This document shows, one piece after another, positions 37,816 to 46,607 of a DNA stretch of 64,000 nt. Under the pieces are notes generated by a model. That model worked only from the letters and a program-made list of their open reading frames with translations, was not told where the DNA came from and did no database searches. The stretch's first letter is position 1; each line of letters begins with the position of its first letter. Source of the DNA: Pseudidiomarina indica. GTDB taxonomy: Bacteria > Pseudomonadota > Gammaproteobacteria > Enterobacterales > Alteromonadaceae. The position numbers and the translations under genes were made by a program. Where the stretch lies: the NCBI GenBank assembly GCA_029279945.1, contig JAJUHK010000005.1, positions 62,001 to 126,000 on the forward strand, in the 5' to 3' direction.

Positions 37816-39159
37816 ATGGAATTACCTGTTCTCATAGATACTCTGCGTGATGCCCTTGAGCATGACCAGACTGAACAGCTTATCGACAAGCTAGAAGACG
37901 TGCACCCGGCTGACTATGCCGCGGCGATTAGTCATTTCTCAAGCTCCGAACTGTGGTCGCTGCTAACATTTTTGCCGACTAATACACAAGCTAAAGTCTT
38001 CGGCTACTTACCTCCAGAAACGCAAGTACAACTGGCAATTCGAGTGAGTCGGCGAAGCTTGTCACCGATAATTCGACAAATGTCCTCGGACGAACGGGCT
38101 GACCTCTTTAATCGCCTCACTGAAGAACAAAAAGATGCGTTGCTACCGGCGTTAGCACAAGCTGAACGGGAGGATCTGTTACTCCTGAGTTCCTATGAAG
38201 AAGGTACCGCTGGGTCGATCATGACCTCGGATTATGCCATCTTGCACCCAGAACTCACCGTGCGTAATGCGATTGATGTGCTGCGCCGTGAAGCACCTGA
38301 TAAAGAAACTATTTACTCCGCATATGTGGTTGATGACGACCGTAAGCTCATTGGCGTTATCACCTTGCGTGAATTGATTATTGCCCCTGCAAATGCGCGG
38401 ATTCATGAGGTTATGAACCATGATCCTATATATGCGCGCACTGACATGCTGCAAGAAGAAGTCGCTGCGTTGATTTCGCACTATGACTTATTGGCACTTC
38501 CAATTGTCAATGAACACCAGCAAATGGTGGGTATAGTAACCTACGACGACGCGATGGACGTTGTCGAAGAAGAAACCACCGAGGATTTCCACAAAGCCGC
38601 GACCGTAGGTAAATTAGAAACGAGCGTTAAGCATGCAGGGATTGGTCTGCTGTACCGTAAACGAGTGTTGTGGCTGGTTATCTTAGTATTTGGTAATATT
38701 TTTTCAGGCGCTGGTATCGCCTATTTCGAAGAGACTATCGCCAGTTACTTAGCCTTGTTATTCTTTCTCCCATTGCTGATCGCCAGTAGTGGTAACGCCG
38801 GCGCACAATCAGGAACCCTGATGGTGCGTGCATTAGCAACGGGTGACGTCAATATACGCGACTGGGGTTACTTGCTCGGCAAAGAGATTTTGGTCGCTGG
38901 TTTGCTGGGGTTAACCATGTCGGCTGCTGTGGTTGGTCTGGGTATTTGGCGCGGTGGTATGGATATCGCAGTAGTAGTAGCGCTGACAATGACGTTGGTG
39001 GTCGTCGCCGGGAGCCTAATTGGATTATCCTTACCCTTCTTGCTAAGTCGTTTTAACCTTGACCCCGCGACTGCGAGCGGGCCGCTCATCACATCCATTG
39101 CTGACGTCGCTGGGGTGGTGCTGTACTTCTCCATTGCCACGTGGTACCTAGGTCTTTAG
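37816..39159 (+). CDS. mgtE: Magnesium transporter MgtE
   Basis: Homodimeric Mg2+ channel of the inner membrane, gated by intracellular Mg2+. The 447 residues show the MgtE_N superhelical domain (about 10-115), two CBS domains (about 130-250) and a C-terminal five-helix membrane domain with LIASSGNAGAQSG, the conserved pore signature, near residue 322. AGAGGCG precedes the ATG. It is flanked by an inverted repeat upstream and a gene remnant downstream, and appears monocistronic. Confidence 0.96.
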   Translation: MELPVLIDTLRDALEHDQTEQLIDKLEDVHPADYAAAISHFSSSELWSLLTFLPTNTQAKVFGYLPPETQVQLAIRVSRRSLSPIIRQMSSDERADLFNRLTEEQKDALLPALAQAEREDLLLLSSYEEGTAGSIMTSDYAILHPELTVRNAIDVLRREAPDKETIYSAYVVDDDRKLIGVITLRELIIAPANARIHEVMNHDPIYARTDMLQEEVAALISHYDLLALPIVNEHQQMVGIVTYDDAMDVVEEETTEDFHKAATVGKLETSVKHAGIGLLYRKRVLWLVILVFGNIFSGAGIAYFEETIASYLALLFFLPLLIASSGNAGAQSGTLMVRALATGDVNIRDWGYLLGKEILVAGLLGLTMSAAVVGLGIWRGGMDIAVVVALTMTLVVVAGSLIGLSLPFLLSRFNLDPATASGPLITSIADVAGVVLYFSIATWYLGL

Positions 39160-39326
39160 AGCAAACCTTTCAAAAAAGCTACCACACTGCGGTCTAATGC
39201 ACTGTGGTTATAGCCTCCCTCGAGCATCGCCACAATTCGACCTTCACAACCCGCTGGTAGGGGAATATTAATAATCGTCAGTGCTACCGTGTCCGCACCA
39301 CTATTGGGAAACAATGGGTGTTGATT
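39156..39326 (-). pseudogene. Remnant of a histone deacetylase-family gene
   Basis: On the - strand 55 codons from 39323 to the TAA at 39158-39156 read, in one frame, QHPLFPNSGADTV, then NIPLPAG, then CEGRIVAMLEGGYNHSALD and VVAFLKGLL. The first two phrases match the middle and the last two the C-terminus of histone deacetylase/acetoin-utilisation-family proteins; about 100 residues normally found between them are missing. Just upstream are an Asn codon and then a TAA, so the N-terminal part is gone or broken. No start codon or ribosome site is seen. It is best read as a decayed gene with an internal deletion. Confidence 0.7.
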
Positions 39327-39474
39327 TTAAAATTTTGACTATACTCAGGTTGACCATGAACCAGTTGTTGTGGTGCGCTGTCTGGCATCGCAATTCTTTG
39401 TGGCTGTGAAAGCTAAAGTTGCCGAATCACTTTCGGCAGTTGTTTGTTATTACCACAATAATAAGAATAAACCT

Positions 39475-40713
39475 ATGACATCAAGCACTGTTTCATCGCG
39501 CCTAAGCGCGCTTGGCCCAGGCATTATCTTTTCATCAGCAGCGGTGGGCGCATCACATTTAGTGGCTTCAACTCAATCTGGTGCCTTATTTGGGTGGCAA
39601 CTGATCTGGTTGATTTTGCTCGTCAATGTTCTCAAGTATCCATTCTTTCGTTTCGCGGTGAAATACACTTTAGTTCAAGAAGAAAGTTTGATTGCTGGGT
39701 ATTATCGTGAAGGGCGCTGGCTACTCATAAGTTTTACGTTATTGAATATTTTAGCAGCGGTGGTGAATACTGCCGGGGTATTGCTACTTACCGCGAACTT
39801 ATTGCAGCTATTTATACCAGGATTATCGGTCACTTGGTTATGTGGCATCACCTTGCTCGCCTGCTTGTTGGTATTACTGATCGGCCATTATCCACTTCTT
39901 GATCGACTGTCAAAAGTGATCATGGCATGTCTAACCGTCGCCACCTTAATCGCAGTGGTGATGGCGTGGCAAGCTTATGAGCCAGTGACTGCTGATTTTG
40001 TTGCGCCATCACCATGGCAATTATCAGCGTTGGCCTTTCTGGTAGCAATGATGGGTTGGATGCCGGTGCCGATCGAATTATCTGCCATTAACTCGTTGTG
40101 GTTGATGAGCAAACGTAAGCTCACCAAAGTTACCCTCGCTGATGGGTTATTTGATTTTAATCTGGGGTATTGGGTGACCGCATTCTTGGCGCTGGTGTTT
40201 GTCGCACTTGGAGCATTGGTGCAATACGGTAGTGACCAACCTATCGCCATGGCTGGTAGTCAATTTGCGTCACAGTTTGTTGCGATGTATGGCAAAGCCA
40301 TTGGCCAATGGTCTGAGTATCTCGTAGGTTTTATCGCATTTTTATGCATGTTTGGAACCACGTTAACCGTTTTAGATGGCTATGCCCGTACCCTACAAGC
40401 CAGTTGGCAATATCTATCGAAAGAACGTGTTGTCGGCCAGTCGAGCGAAAGTCCAACCACTGGCTGGATAGTAGGACAAGCTGCTGCCGGGATGTTAATT
40501 ATTTTATATTTCCAAAGTGCGCTCGGCCCTATGTTAACGTTCGCAATGACAGTTGCATTTTTGACCACACCATTTTTTGCCTGGTTTAACTATAAGTTGG
40601 CGAAACAACTGGCAATGAAAGTCACTACCCAGCTCTATGCTTGGGCTGGATTAATTTATTTAACGGGGTTTGCGGTAGCGTACTTGTATTTCAAGCTGCT
40701 CGGGCAGTTGTGA
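39475..40713 (+). CDS. Nramp-related membrane transporter lacking the DPGN motif
   Basis: Polytopic inner-membrane protein of 412 residues with about 11 hydrophobic segments, clearly related to Nramp/MntH (GPGIIFSSAAV at the start, SGALFGWQLIW in helix 1b). The helix-1 metal motif Asp-Pro-Gly-Asn is replaced by Gly25-Ala-Ser-His28, and the helix-6 Met-Pro-His motif by Met196-Pro-Val-Pro. Mn2+/Fe2+ transport in the usual way is therefore doubtful and the substrate unknown. I start at the ATG at 39475 (MTSSTVSSRLSALGPG); the ribosome site is weak. A longer frame from 39370 would add 35 residues that do not look like transporter sequence. Confidence 0.8.
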   Translation: MTSSTVSSRLSALGPGIIFSSAAVGASHLVASTQSGALFGWQLIWLILLVNVLKYPFFRFAVKYTLVQEESLIAGYYREGRWLLISFTLLNILAAVVNTAGVLLLTANLLQLFIPGLSVTWLCGITLLACLLVLLIGHYPLLDRLSKVIMACLTVATLIAVVMAWQAYEPVTADFVAPSPWQLSALAFLVAMMGWMPVPIELSAINSLWLMSKRKLTKVTLADGLFDFNLGYWVTAFLALVFVALGALVQYGSDQPIAMAGSQFASQFVAMYGKAIGQWSEYLVGFIAFLCMFGTTLTVLDGYARTLQASWQYLSKERVVGQSSESPTTGWIVGQAAAGMLIILYFQSALGPMLTFAMTVAFLTTPFFAWFNYKLAKQLAMKVTTQLYAWAGLIYLTGFAVAYLYFKLLGQL

Positions 40714-40807
40714 CTATCTTGAAATTTAGGCAATTTGGCTCACTCGCCTTGTGCTTTTAAGTTGCTTTGCCTTTAATGGGGCAACGATAACAATAGAGGA
40801 AGTCTCC

Positions 40808-42337
40808 ATGAAGGGTATGAAAAAACTCATTTTAGCGGCCATGATTGGTGCCAGTATTAGTGTACCACTGAGCGCTGTTGCAGCGGTTGATGTACCGGTA
40901 GCTCGTATTCAGGCTGATGAGGTGGTAGTTACTGAACACAGTGCCACGATTAATGGTCAACGCTTTAAGTATAAAGCAATGACTGGCACCCAACCGGTCT
41001 TTAATGAAAGTGGTGATGCGATTGCTGCATTACATTTTACCTACTACGAGCGGCAAGGCGTTAAAAACCAAGAAGAGCGTCCGCTGTTGATTTCATTTAA
41101 CGGTGGTCCGGGATCAGCGTCGGTATGGATGCATATTGCATACACTGGCCCTAAAGCACTACGTGTTGATGACGAAGGCTTCCCGATTATGCCGTATGGG
41201 GTTAAAGATAACCCATATTCAGTGTTGGACGTTGCCGACATCGTGTTTGTTAACCCAGTTAACACCGGCTATTCACGCGCATTACCCAAAAAAGACGGTA
41301 GCCAGTATAGTCGCGATGAATTGCAAAAAATGTTTTTCGGGGTAAATGCAGACGTTAAGTATTTAGCTGATTGGATTAACACCTTTGTTACGCGGCAGGA
41401 ACGCTGGCGCTCACCTAAGTATCTGATCGGTGAAAGCTACGGTACAACCCGTGTCTCTGGCTTGGCACTGGAGTTACAAAACCGTCAGTGGATGTACCTT
41501 AATGGCGTCATCTTAGTGTCACCAACCGATATAGGTATTGACCGTCATGGGCCAGTAAAAGCGGCGAATCGTTTACCTTATTTTGCGGCAGCAGCTTGGT
41601 ACCATAATGCGTTAGATTCCAGTTTACAGAATAAAGACTTACTCGATGTCTTAGCTGAAGTTGAACAATATACGTTAGATGTCTATTTACCTGCATTAGC
41701 GAAAGGTGCGAGTTTACCCGCTGCTGAGCGCGAACAAGTTGCTGCTCAAGTAGCTAAATATTCAGGTTTAGATAAGCAAGTGGTAATGCGTTCTAACCTC
41801 GATATCAGTACTTCATTTTTCTGGAAAGAGTTGCTCCGCGATCGCGGCCAAACGATTGGTCGGTTAGACTCACGTTATTTAGGTATTGATCGTGACGATG
41901 TGGGCTCACGTCCAGATTATAATGCTGAGTTAACCTCATGGTTGCATTCATTTACCCCAGCCATTAATTACTATTTACGGGAAGAACTAGGATACAAAAC
42001 AGATGTGAAGTACAACATGTTTGGTCCAGTTCATCCGTGGGATCGTAGTAACGACAATACCGGTGAAAATCTTCGTCAGGCGATGGCACAAAACCCATAT
42101 TTAAATGTGTTAATTCAGTCTGGATACTATGATGGTGCCACTAATTACTTTGATGCCAAGTACAATATGTGGCACCTAGATCCAAGTGGCAAAATGGCTG
42201 ACCGTATCGATTTTAAAGGGTATCGTAGTGGCCATATGATGTATCTACGCGCAGAAGATCTTAAGTTAGCGAATGATGATTTACGTAAATTCATCCACGC
42301 CACGCTGCCAGCAAAAAATCAAGCTGCTAAATATTAA
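40808..42337 (+). CDS. Periplasmic serine carboxypeptidase (S10 family)
   Basis: Secreted peptidase that removes C-terminal residues from peptides. The start at 40808, with GAGGAAG upstream, gives a signal peptide ending near AVAA. The 509 residues hold the oxyanion region FNGGPGSASVW near 100, the nucleophile Ser in GESYGTTR near 203, a catalytic Asp candidate in GYYDGATNY near 440 and the His in RSGHMMY near 478. The family is best known from eukaryotes but common in Alteromonadales and Xanthomonadales. It lies 72 bp upstream of the propeller-amidohydrolase gene, perhaps with a shared role in peptide use. Confidence 0.88.
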   Translation: MKGMKKLILAAMIGASISVPLSAVAAVDVPVARIQADEVVVTEHSATINGQRFKYKAMTGTQPVFNESGDAIAALHFTYYERQGVKNQEERPLLISFNGGPGSASVWMHIAYTGPKALRVDDEGFPIMPYGVKDNPYSVLDVADIVFVNPVNTGYSRALPKKDGSQYSRDELQKMFFGVNADVKYLADWINTFVTRQERWRSPKYLIGESYGTTRVSGLALELQNRQWMYLNGVILVSPTDIGIDRHGPVKAANRLPYFAAAAWYHNALDSSLQNKDLLDVLAEVEQYTLDVYLPALAKGASLPAAEREQVAAQVAKYSGLDKQVVMRSNLDISTSFFWKELLRDRGQTIGRLDSRYLGIDRDDVGSRPDYNAELTSWLHSFTPAINYYLREELGYKTDVKYNMFGPVHPWDRSNDNTGENLRQAMAQNPYLNVLIQSGYYDGATNYFDAKYNMWHLDPSGKMADRIDFKGYRSGHMMYLRAEDLKLANDDLRKFIHATLPAKNQAAKY

Positions 42338-42361
42338 GTCTATCGGTATTGAAACCATCAC

Positions 42362-42384
42362 AGCGCCCACCTTGTGTGGGCGCT
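42362..42384 (+). terminator. Hairpin between carboxypeptidase and amidohydrolase genes
   Basis: AGCGCCCAC and GTGGGCGCT form a 9-bp GC-rich stem with a 5-base loop, 24 bases after the stop of the S10 gene. The following TTGTCACTT has no proper T-run, so it may be a weak terminator or an mRNA-stability hairpin. Confidence 0.5.
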
Positions 42385-42409
42385 TGTCACTTATGAAAAA
42401 GGTTTTATT

Positions 42410-45400
42410 ATGAATAAATTATCGGGATTGGCGCTTGCTATAACGTTAGCTTGCGGTGTTTCTACAACGACCTGGGCGACCCCCAAATGGGATGTCAACG
42501 AGCCGCTTGGTGAATTCAAAGATGTCCATATCAACACCAATGAAGGCACTTGGATGAACGTGGATATGAGCCCTGATGGTAAATATATCGTGTTCGATAT
42601 GTTGGGGGATATCTATCGTATTCCAGCCACTGGTGGTGAGGCTGAGTTGCTCATTGGCGGCATTGCATGGCAGATGCAGCCAGTATATTCCCCTGATGGG
42701 AAATACATTGCATTTACCTCAGATGCAAATGGTGGCGACAATATTTGGATCATGAACGCAGATGGTAGCGATCCTCGCCCCGTGACCAATGAAACCTTTC
42801 GCTTATTAAATAGCCCAGCCTGGAGCCCGGATGGCGAGTTTATTGTTGCCCGCAAGCATTTTACCGCACGTCGGTCATTAGGCGCTGGGGAAGTTTGGAT
42901 GTACCACCGTACCGGTGGCAGTGGAGTGATGTTAACGCAACGTCCGAATGACCAAAAAGACTTAGGTGAACCGGCATTTTCACCAGATGGCCGCTACATC
43001 TATTTCTCGCAGGACGATACTCCTGGAAAAACGTTTCATTACAGCAAAGACTCGCTAGAAGGGATTTACACCATCAAACGTTATGATCGTGAAACTGGCG
43101 AGATTGATGTGATCTTAGGTGGTGCTGGCGGTGCTATTCGACCAACACCTTCGCCAGATGGTAAGTACTTGGCCTATATCAAGCGCGAAGACTTCAATAG
43201 TGTGCTGTATCTGTATAACTTAGCGACCGGTGAGAAAACGCGTCTGTATCAAGACCTCGATCGCGATATGCAGGAAACCTGGGCCATTCATGGGGTATAC
43301 CCGACCATGGATTGGACCCCTGATGGTAAAGCATTGATCTTCTGGGCCAACGGGAAAATCATGCACTTAACCGTGGCGGATCGGAGTACGCGCGTGATTC
43401 CATTCAGTGTCGAAACGACTAAAAAAGTACAACAGGCGCTACAGTTTGAAACGCATCTTGAGGATAAGCAGTTTAAGGTCAAGATGCTACGCATGGTGCA
43501 AGTGTCTCCTAACGCTAAACAGGTCGTTTATGAGGCCTTAGGTAAACTCTATGTACGTGACTTGCCCAATGGTGAACCAAAACGTTTAACCAAGCGTGAT
43601 GGTGCTTGGGAGTTGTATCCGAGTTTCTCACGCGATGGTCGTAAATTGGTTTATGTTACTTGGGACGATCAACAGCAAGGGCAGGTTATTGTTCGTGATC
43701 TCCGTTCTGGTAAAGAAACCATCCTCGCCACTGGCACTGGAAAATTTGTTGAGCCGGTGTTTAGCCCTGACGGCCAAGCAGTGGTGTATCGGAAAATTCG
43801 TGGTGGTTATATTACCCCTGATACGCATGGGTTGGATCCAGGAATTTATCATTTACCACTCACGAAAAATGCGACTCCAAGATTGATCAGTGAAACCGGG
43901 ACATCACCACAATTTGGTGACCGTAACGATCGTTTGTATTTGATGGCCTTCAGTGGTGGCCCTTCGCTCATCAGTGTGGATCTGACCACTCGCGAGTCGC
44001 GGACGCTCTATACTTCTGAACATGCGACTGAGTTTCGTGTGTCACCCAATGGTCGTCACCTTGCATTTGCAGAACGGTTTAAGGTGTTTGTCACGCCATT
44101 TGTCGAGCGTGGTGCGCCGATTAAAATTAGCCCAACAGATAAGCAGTTTCCGATTGAGCAATTATCGGTACGTGCTGGCGAGAATATTTCGTGGACGGGC
44201 GATGGTCATGCCTTGTACTGGTCATTAGGACCTGAGCTATACCATACGTCAGTGACAGGATTGTTCGGTATCAATGGAGATACTGAGCTGAGCAACGTAG
44301 AAAACGGTCTCGATATTAGCTTTACAGCAGATGTGGCAACACACGATGAGATCATTGCCTTCGTTGGTGGTCAAGTTATTACCATGAATGGCGACGAGGT
44401 TATCGAACAAGGAACCGTGTTGGTACGTGGCAATAAAATAATCGCGGTAGGTGCAGTGGGTGATGTGCAGGTACCAGCTAAAGCAGTGGTCATTGATACT
44501 ACCGGCAAAACTGTTATGCCAGGATTGTTTGATGCTCATGCGCACGGGCCGCAAGGTGATAATGAAATTATCCCGCAGCAGAATTGGAAAACCTACGCGA
44601 CCTTAGCGTTTGGTGTGACCTCTATTCATGATCCTTCGAATGATACGAGTCAAACCTTTGCGGCTAGCGAGTTGCAAAAAGCAGGACTGATCGCAGCACC
44701 ACGGACGTTCTCGACTGGTACTATCTTGTATGGTGCTAATGGACCTGGCTATACGGCTCATGTGGATAGTTTAGAGGATGCTAAGTTCCATTTGGAGCGC
44801 TTACAGAAAGTGGGTGCGTTCTCGGTGAAAAGTTATAATCAGCCGCGCCGTAACCAGCGTCAGCAGATAATTCAGGCAGGTCGTGAGTTAGGCATGATGG
44901 TTGTCCCTGAAGGGGGCTCTTTGCTACAGCATAATCTGACCATGGTGGTGGATGGTCATACAACGATCGAACATTCGATTCCAGTAGCTAAGATCTATGC
45001 TGATATTGAACAGCTATGGAGCCAAACCGATGTCAGCTATACCCCAACACTTGGTGTTGCCTACGGCGGCATTTGGGGTGAAAACTACTGGTATGCCGAA
45101 ACCGATGTATGGCAGCATCCAAAACTTTCGAAGTTTGTACCGCAGGATGCATTAGTAGGTTCGGTTCGCCGTGAAAAAGCACCGCATCATCATTATAACC
45201 ACTTCAACAATGCGTCAGTCGCTAAGCGCTTACATGATCTCGGTGTGAATGTCGTAGCTGGTGCACACGGGCAGCGCGAGGGGTTAGCCCAGCATTGGGA
45301 AATCTGGATGATGGTGCAAGGAGGAATGAGTCCGCTTGAGGCACTTGCTACCGCAACCATTAATCCAGCGAAAGAGTTTGGCATGGATAAGTACATTGGT

Positions 45401-45577
45401 TCATTGGAAGTGGGTAAATTTGCCGATGTCATTGTCATTGACGGTGATCCATTAGCAGATATTTCAGTTTCTGATCGCGTGACCCATACTATGGTGAACG
45501 GTCGTTTATATGATGCAGAGACAATGAATCAATTGGTTCCAAAAGCCAAATCGCGTCAACCATTTTTCTGGGAATAG
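42410..45577 (+). CDS. Secreted TolB-type beta-propeller/amidohydrolase fusion
   Basis: Large exported enzyme of 1055 residues. The start at 42410, with AAAGG 7 bases before it, gives a signal peptide ending at TWA. Residues about 40-600 contain repeated blade motifs of the PD40/TolB type (SPDGKYI, SPDGRYIYF, SPDGKYLAY). The C-terminal third is an amidohydrolase with metal-binding HxH in GLFDAHAHGPQ near 707, a conserved EHS, a His in GAHGQREGL and the closing GSLEVGKFADVIV. The propeller may hold peptides or polymers for hydrolysis, as in some secreted peptidases; this is inference. A terminator with TTCG loop follows. Confidence 0.87.
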   Translation: MNKLSGLALAITLACGVSTTTWATPKWDVNEPLGEFKDVHINTNEGTWMNVDMSPDGKYIVFDMLGDIYRIPATGGEAELLIGGIAWQMQPVYSPDGKYIAFTSDANGGDNIWIMNADGSDPRPVTNETFRLLNSPAWSPDGEFIVARKHFTARRSLGAGEVWMYHRTGGSGVMLTQRPNDQKDLGEPAFSPDGRYIYFSQDDTPGKTFHYSKDSLEGIYTIKRYDRETGEIDVILGGAGGAIRPTPSPDGKYLAYIKREDFNSVLYLYNLATGEKTRLYQDLDRDMQETWAIHGVYPTMDWTPDGKALIFWANGKIMHLTVADRSTRVIPFSVETTKKVQQALQFETHLEDKQFKVKMLRMVQVSPNAKQVVYEALGKLYVRDLPNGEPKRLTKRDGAWELYPSFSRDGRKLVYVTWDDQQQGQVIVRDLRSGKETILATGTGKFVEPVFSPDGQAVVYRKIRGGYITPDTHGLDPGIYHLPLTKNATPRLISETGTSPQFGDRNDRLYLMAFSGGPSLISVDLTTRESRTLYTSEHATEFRVSPNGRHLAFAERFKVFVTPFVERGAPIKISPTDKQFPIEQLSVRAGENISWTGDGHALYWSLGPELYHTSVTGLFGINGDTELSNVENGLDISFTADVATHDEIIAFVGGQVITMNGDEVIEQGTVLVRGNKIIAVGAVGDVQVPAKAVVIDTTGKTVMPGLFDAHAHGPQGDNEIIPQQNWKTYATLAFGVTSIHDPSNDTSQTFAASELQKAGLIAAPRTFSTGTILYGANGPGYTAHVDSLEDAKFHLERLQKVGAFSVKSYNQPRRNQRQQIIQAGRELGMMVVPEGGSLLQHNLTMVVDGHTTIEHSIPVAKIYADIEQLWSQTDVSYTPTLGVAYGGIWGENYWYAETDVWQHPKLSKFVPQDALVGSVRREKAPHHHYNHFNNASVAKRLHDLGVNVVAGAHGQREGLAQHWEIWMMVQGGMSPLEALATATINPAKEFGMDKYIGSLEVGKFADVIVIDGDPLADISVSDRVTHTMVNGRLYDAETMNQLVPKAKSRQPFFWE

Positions 45578-45625
45578 GTATAGGTCTAAACGAGATTAGT
45601 GCCTTACAGAAAAATAACGTATATA

Positions 45626-45660
45626 ATCCCGCTATATTCGTATAGCGGGATTTATTTTTT
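45626..45660 (+). terminator. Terminator with TTCG tetraloop
   Basis: AATCCCGCTATA and TATAGCGGGATT form a perfect 12-bp stem closed by TTCG and followed by TATTTTTTC. It ends the propeller-amidohydrolase transcript only a few bases before the next gene's ATG. Confidence 0.92.
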
Positions 45661-45662
45661 CT

Positions 45663-46607
45663 ATGAATAACATCAAAGATATCGACCTCAATTTGCTGGT
45701 GTATTTAGATGTATTATTGCGCGAGCGGAATGTGACCAAAGCCGCGGCCCAATTAAATATTACACAGCCCGCCATGAGTAACGGTTTAAAGCGGTTACGA
45801 ACTTTATTAAATGATCCGATTTTGGTGCGTACCAGTAGTGGAATGCTGCCAACAGAAGCTGCGCTGCGAATGCAAGAACCGGTGCGTGAAATTCTTTATG
45901 CAATTGAAGAAATGGTGCAACCATCACGTGAGTTTGATGCTGCAACAAGTGAGCAGGTATTTCGGATTATGGCATCTGACTATGCCGCTTCGACGTTAAT
46001 GCCTAGGCTGCTGGAACAGCTGAAATTGCACGCGCCCAATGTCGCACTCGATATAATGACGCCTAGTGATATTAGCTTCCATGATGTTGATAATGGCAAA
46101 GTTGATTTGGCCATTAACCGCTTTGATAAGTTACCGCAATCATTTCATCAGAAAAAACTCTGGGAAGACAAATTTAGCTGTTTAATTCGGCACGACCATC
46201 CGTTAGTTAAAGACTACTCCCTTGAGAATTATTTAGCCGCTGAGCACATTTGGGTAAGTAAAACTGGCTTTGGAATTGGGGTTGGTATGGATCCGCACGA
46301 TGTTCAGAAACTTGGTTGGGTCGATGAAGCGCTTGGTCGGCTGGGACATAAAAGAAACATTAAAGTATTCACCCGCAATTACCACGTCGCCATGCACTTA
46401 GCGCGCCAAGGGTTGGTAGCAACATTACCACGACAAGCAGCGCTCATTTACCAAGATGATGCCGGGTTGGTGCTGCGGGAGCCACCATTTGAGATCCCGC
46501 CGGTGGAGTTAACCATGATTTGGAGCCCACTATTGCAACATGATGCTGGCCACCGTTGGTTCCGGCAGCTCGTAGCTGATACCGCAGCTCAGGGGCAATA
46601 TGAATAA
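45663..46607 (+). CDS. LysR-family regulator
   Basis: Regulator of 314 residues with the N-terminal helix-turn-helix NVTKAAAQLNITQPAMSNGLKRLR (about 20-43) and a NodD/LeuO-like effector domain. The ATG lies directly behind a terminator, so its promoter must overlap or lie within that hairpin, and GGGA is 12 bases upstream of the start. The end overlaps aceK by 8 bases, so it may be co-expressed with aceK and could regulate acetate or glyoxylate functions; this is only positional inference. Confidence 0.85.
   Translation: MNNIKDIDLNLLVYLDVLLRERNVTKAAAQLNITQPAMSNGLKRLRTLLNDPILVRTSSGMLPTEAALRMQEPVREILYAIEEMVQPSREFDAATSEQVFRIMASDYAASTLMPRLLEQLKLHAPNVALDIMTPSDISFHDVDNGKVDLAINRFDKLPQSFHQKKLWEDKFSCLIRHDHPLVKDYSLENYLAAEHIWVSKTGFGIGVGMDPHDVQKLGWVDEALGRLGHKRNIKVFTRNYHVAMHLARQGLVATLPRQAALIYQDDAGLVLREPPFEIPPVELTMIWSPLLQHDAGHRWFRQLVADTAAQGQYE

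Noticed and set aside
39334..39474. Further parts of the deacetylase remnant or a new small gene before the Nramp-like gene
   Set aside because: Beyond the stop at 39327-39329 no frame gives recognisable sequence; only a small GCCGAA/TTCGGC hairpin at 39421-39437 is seen.
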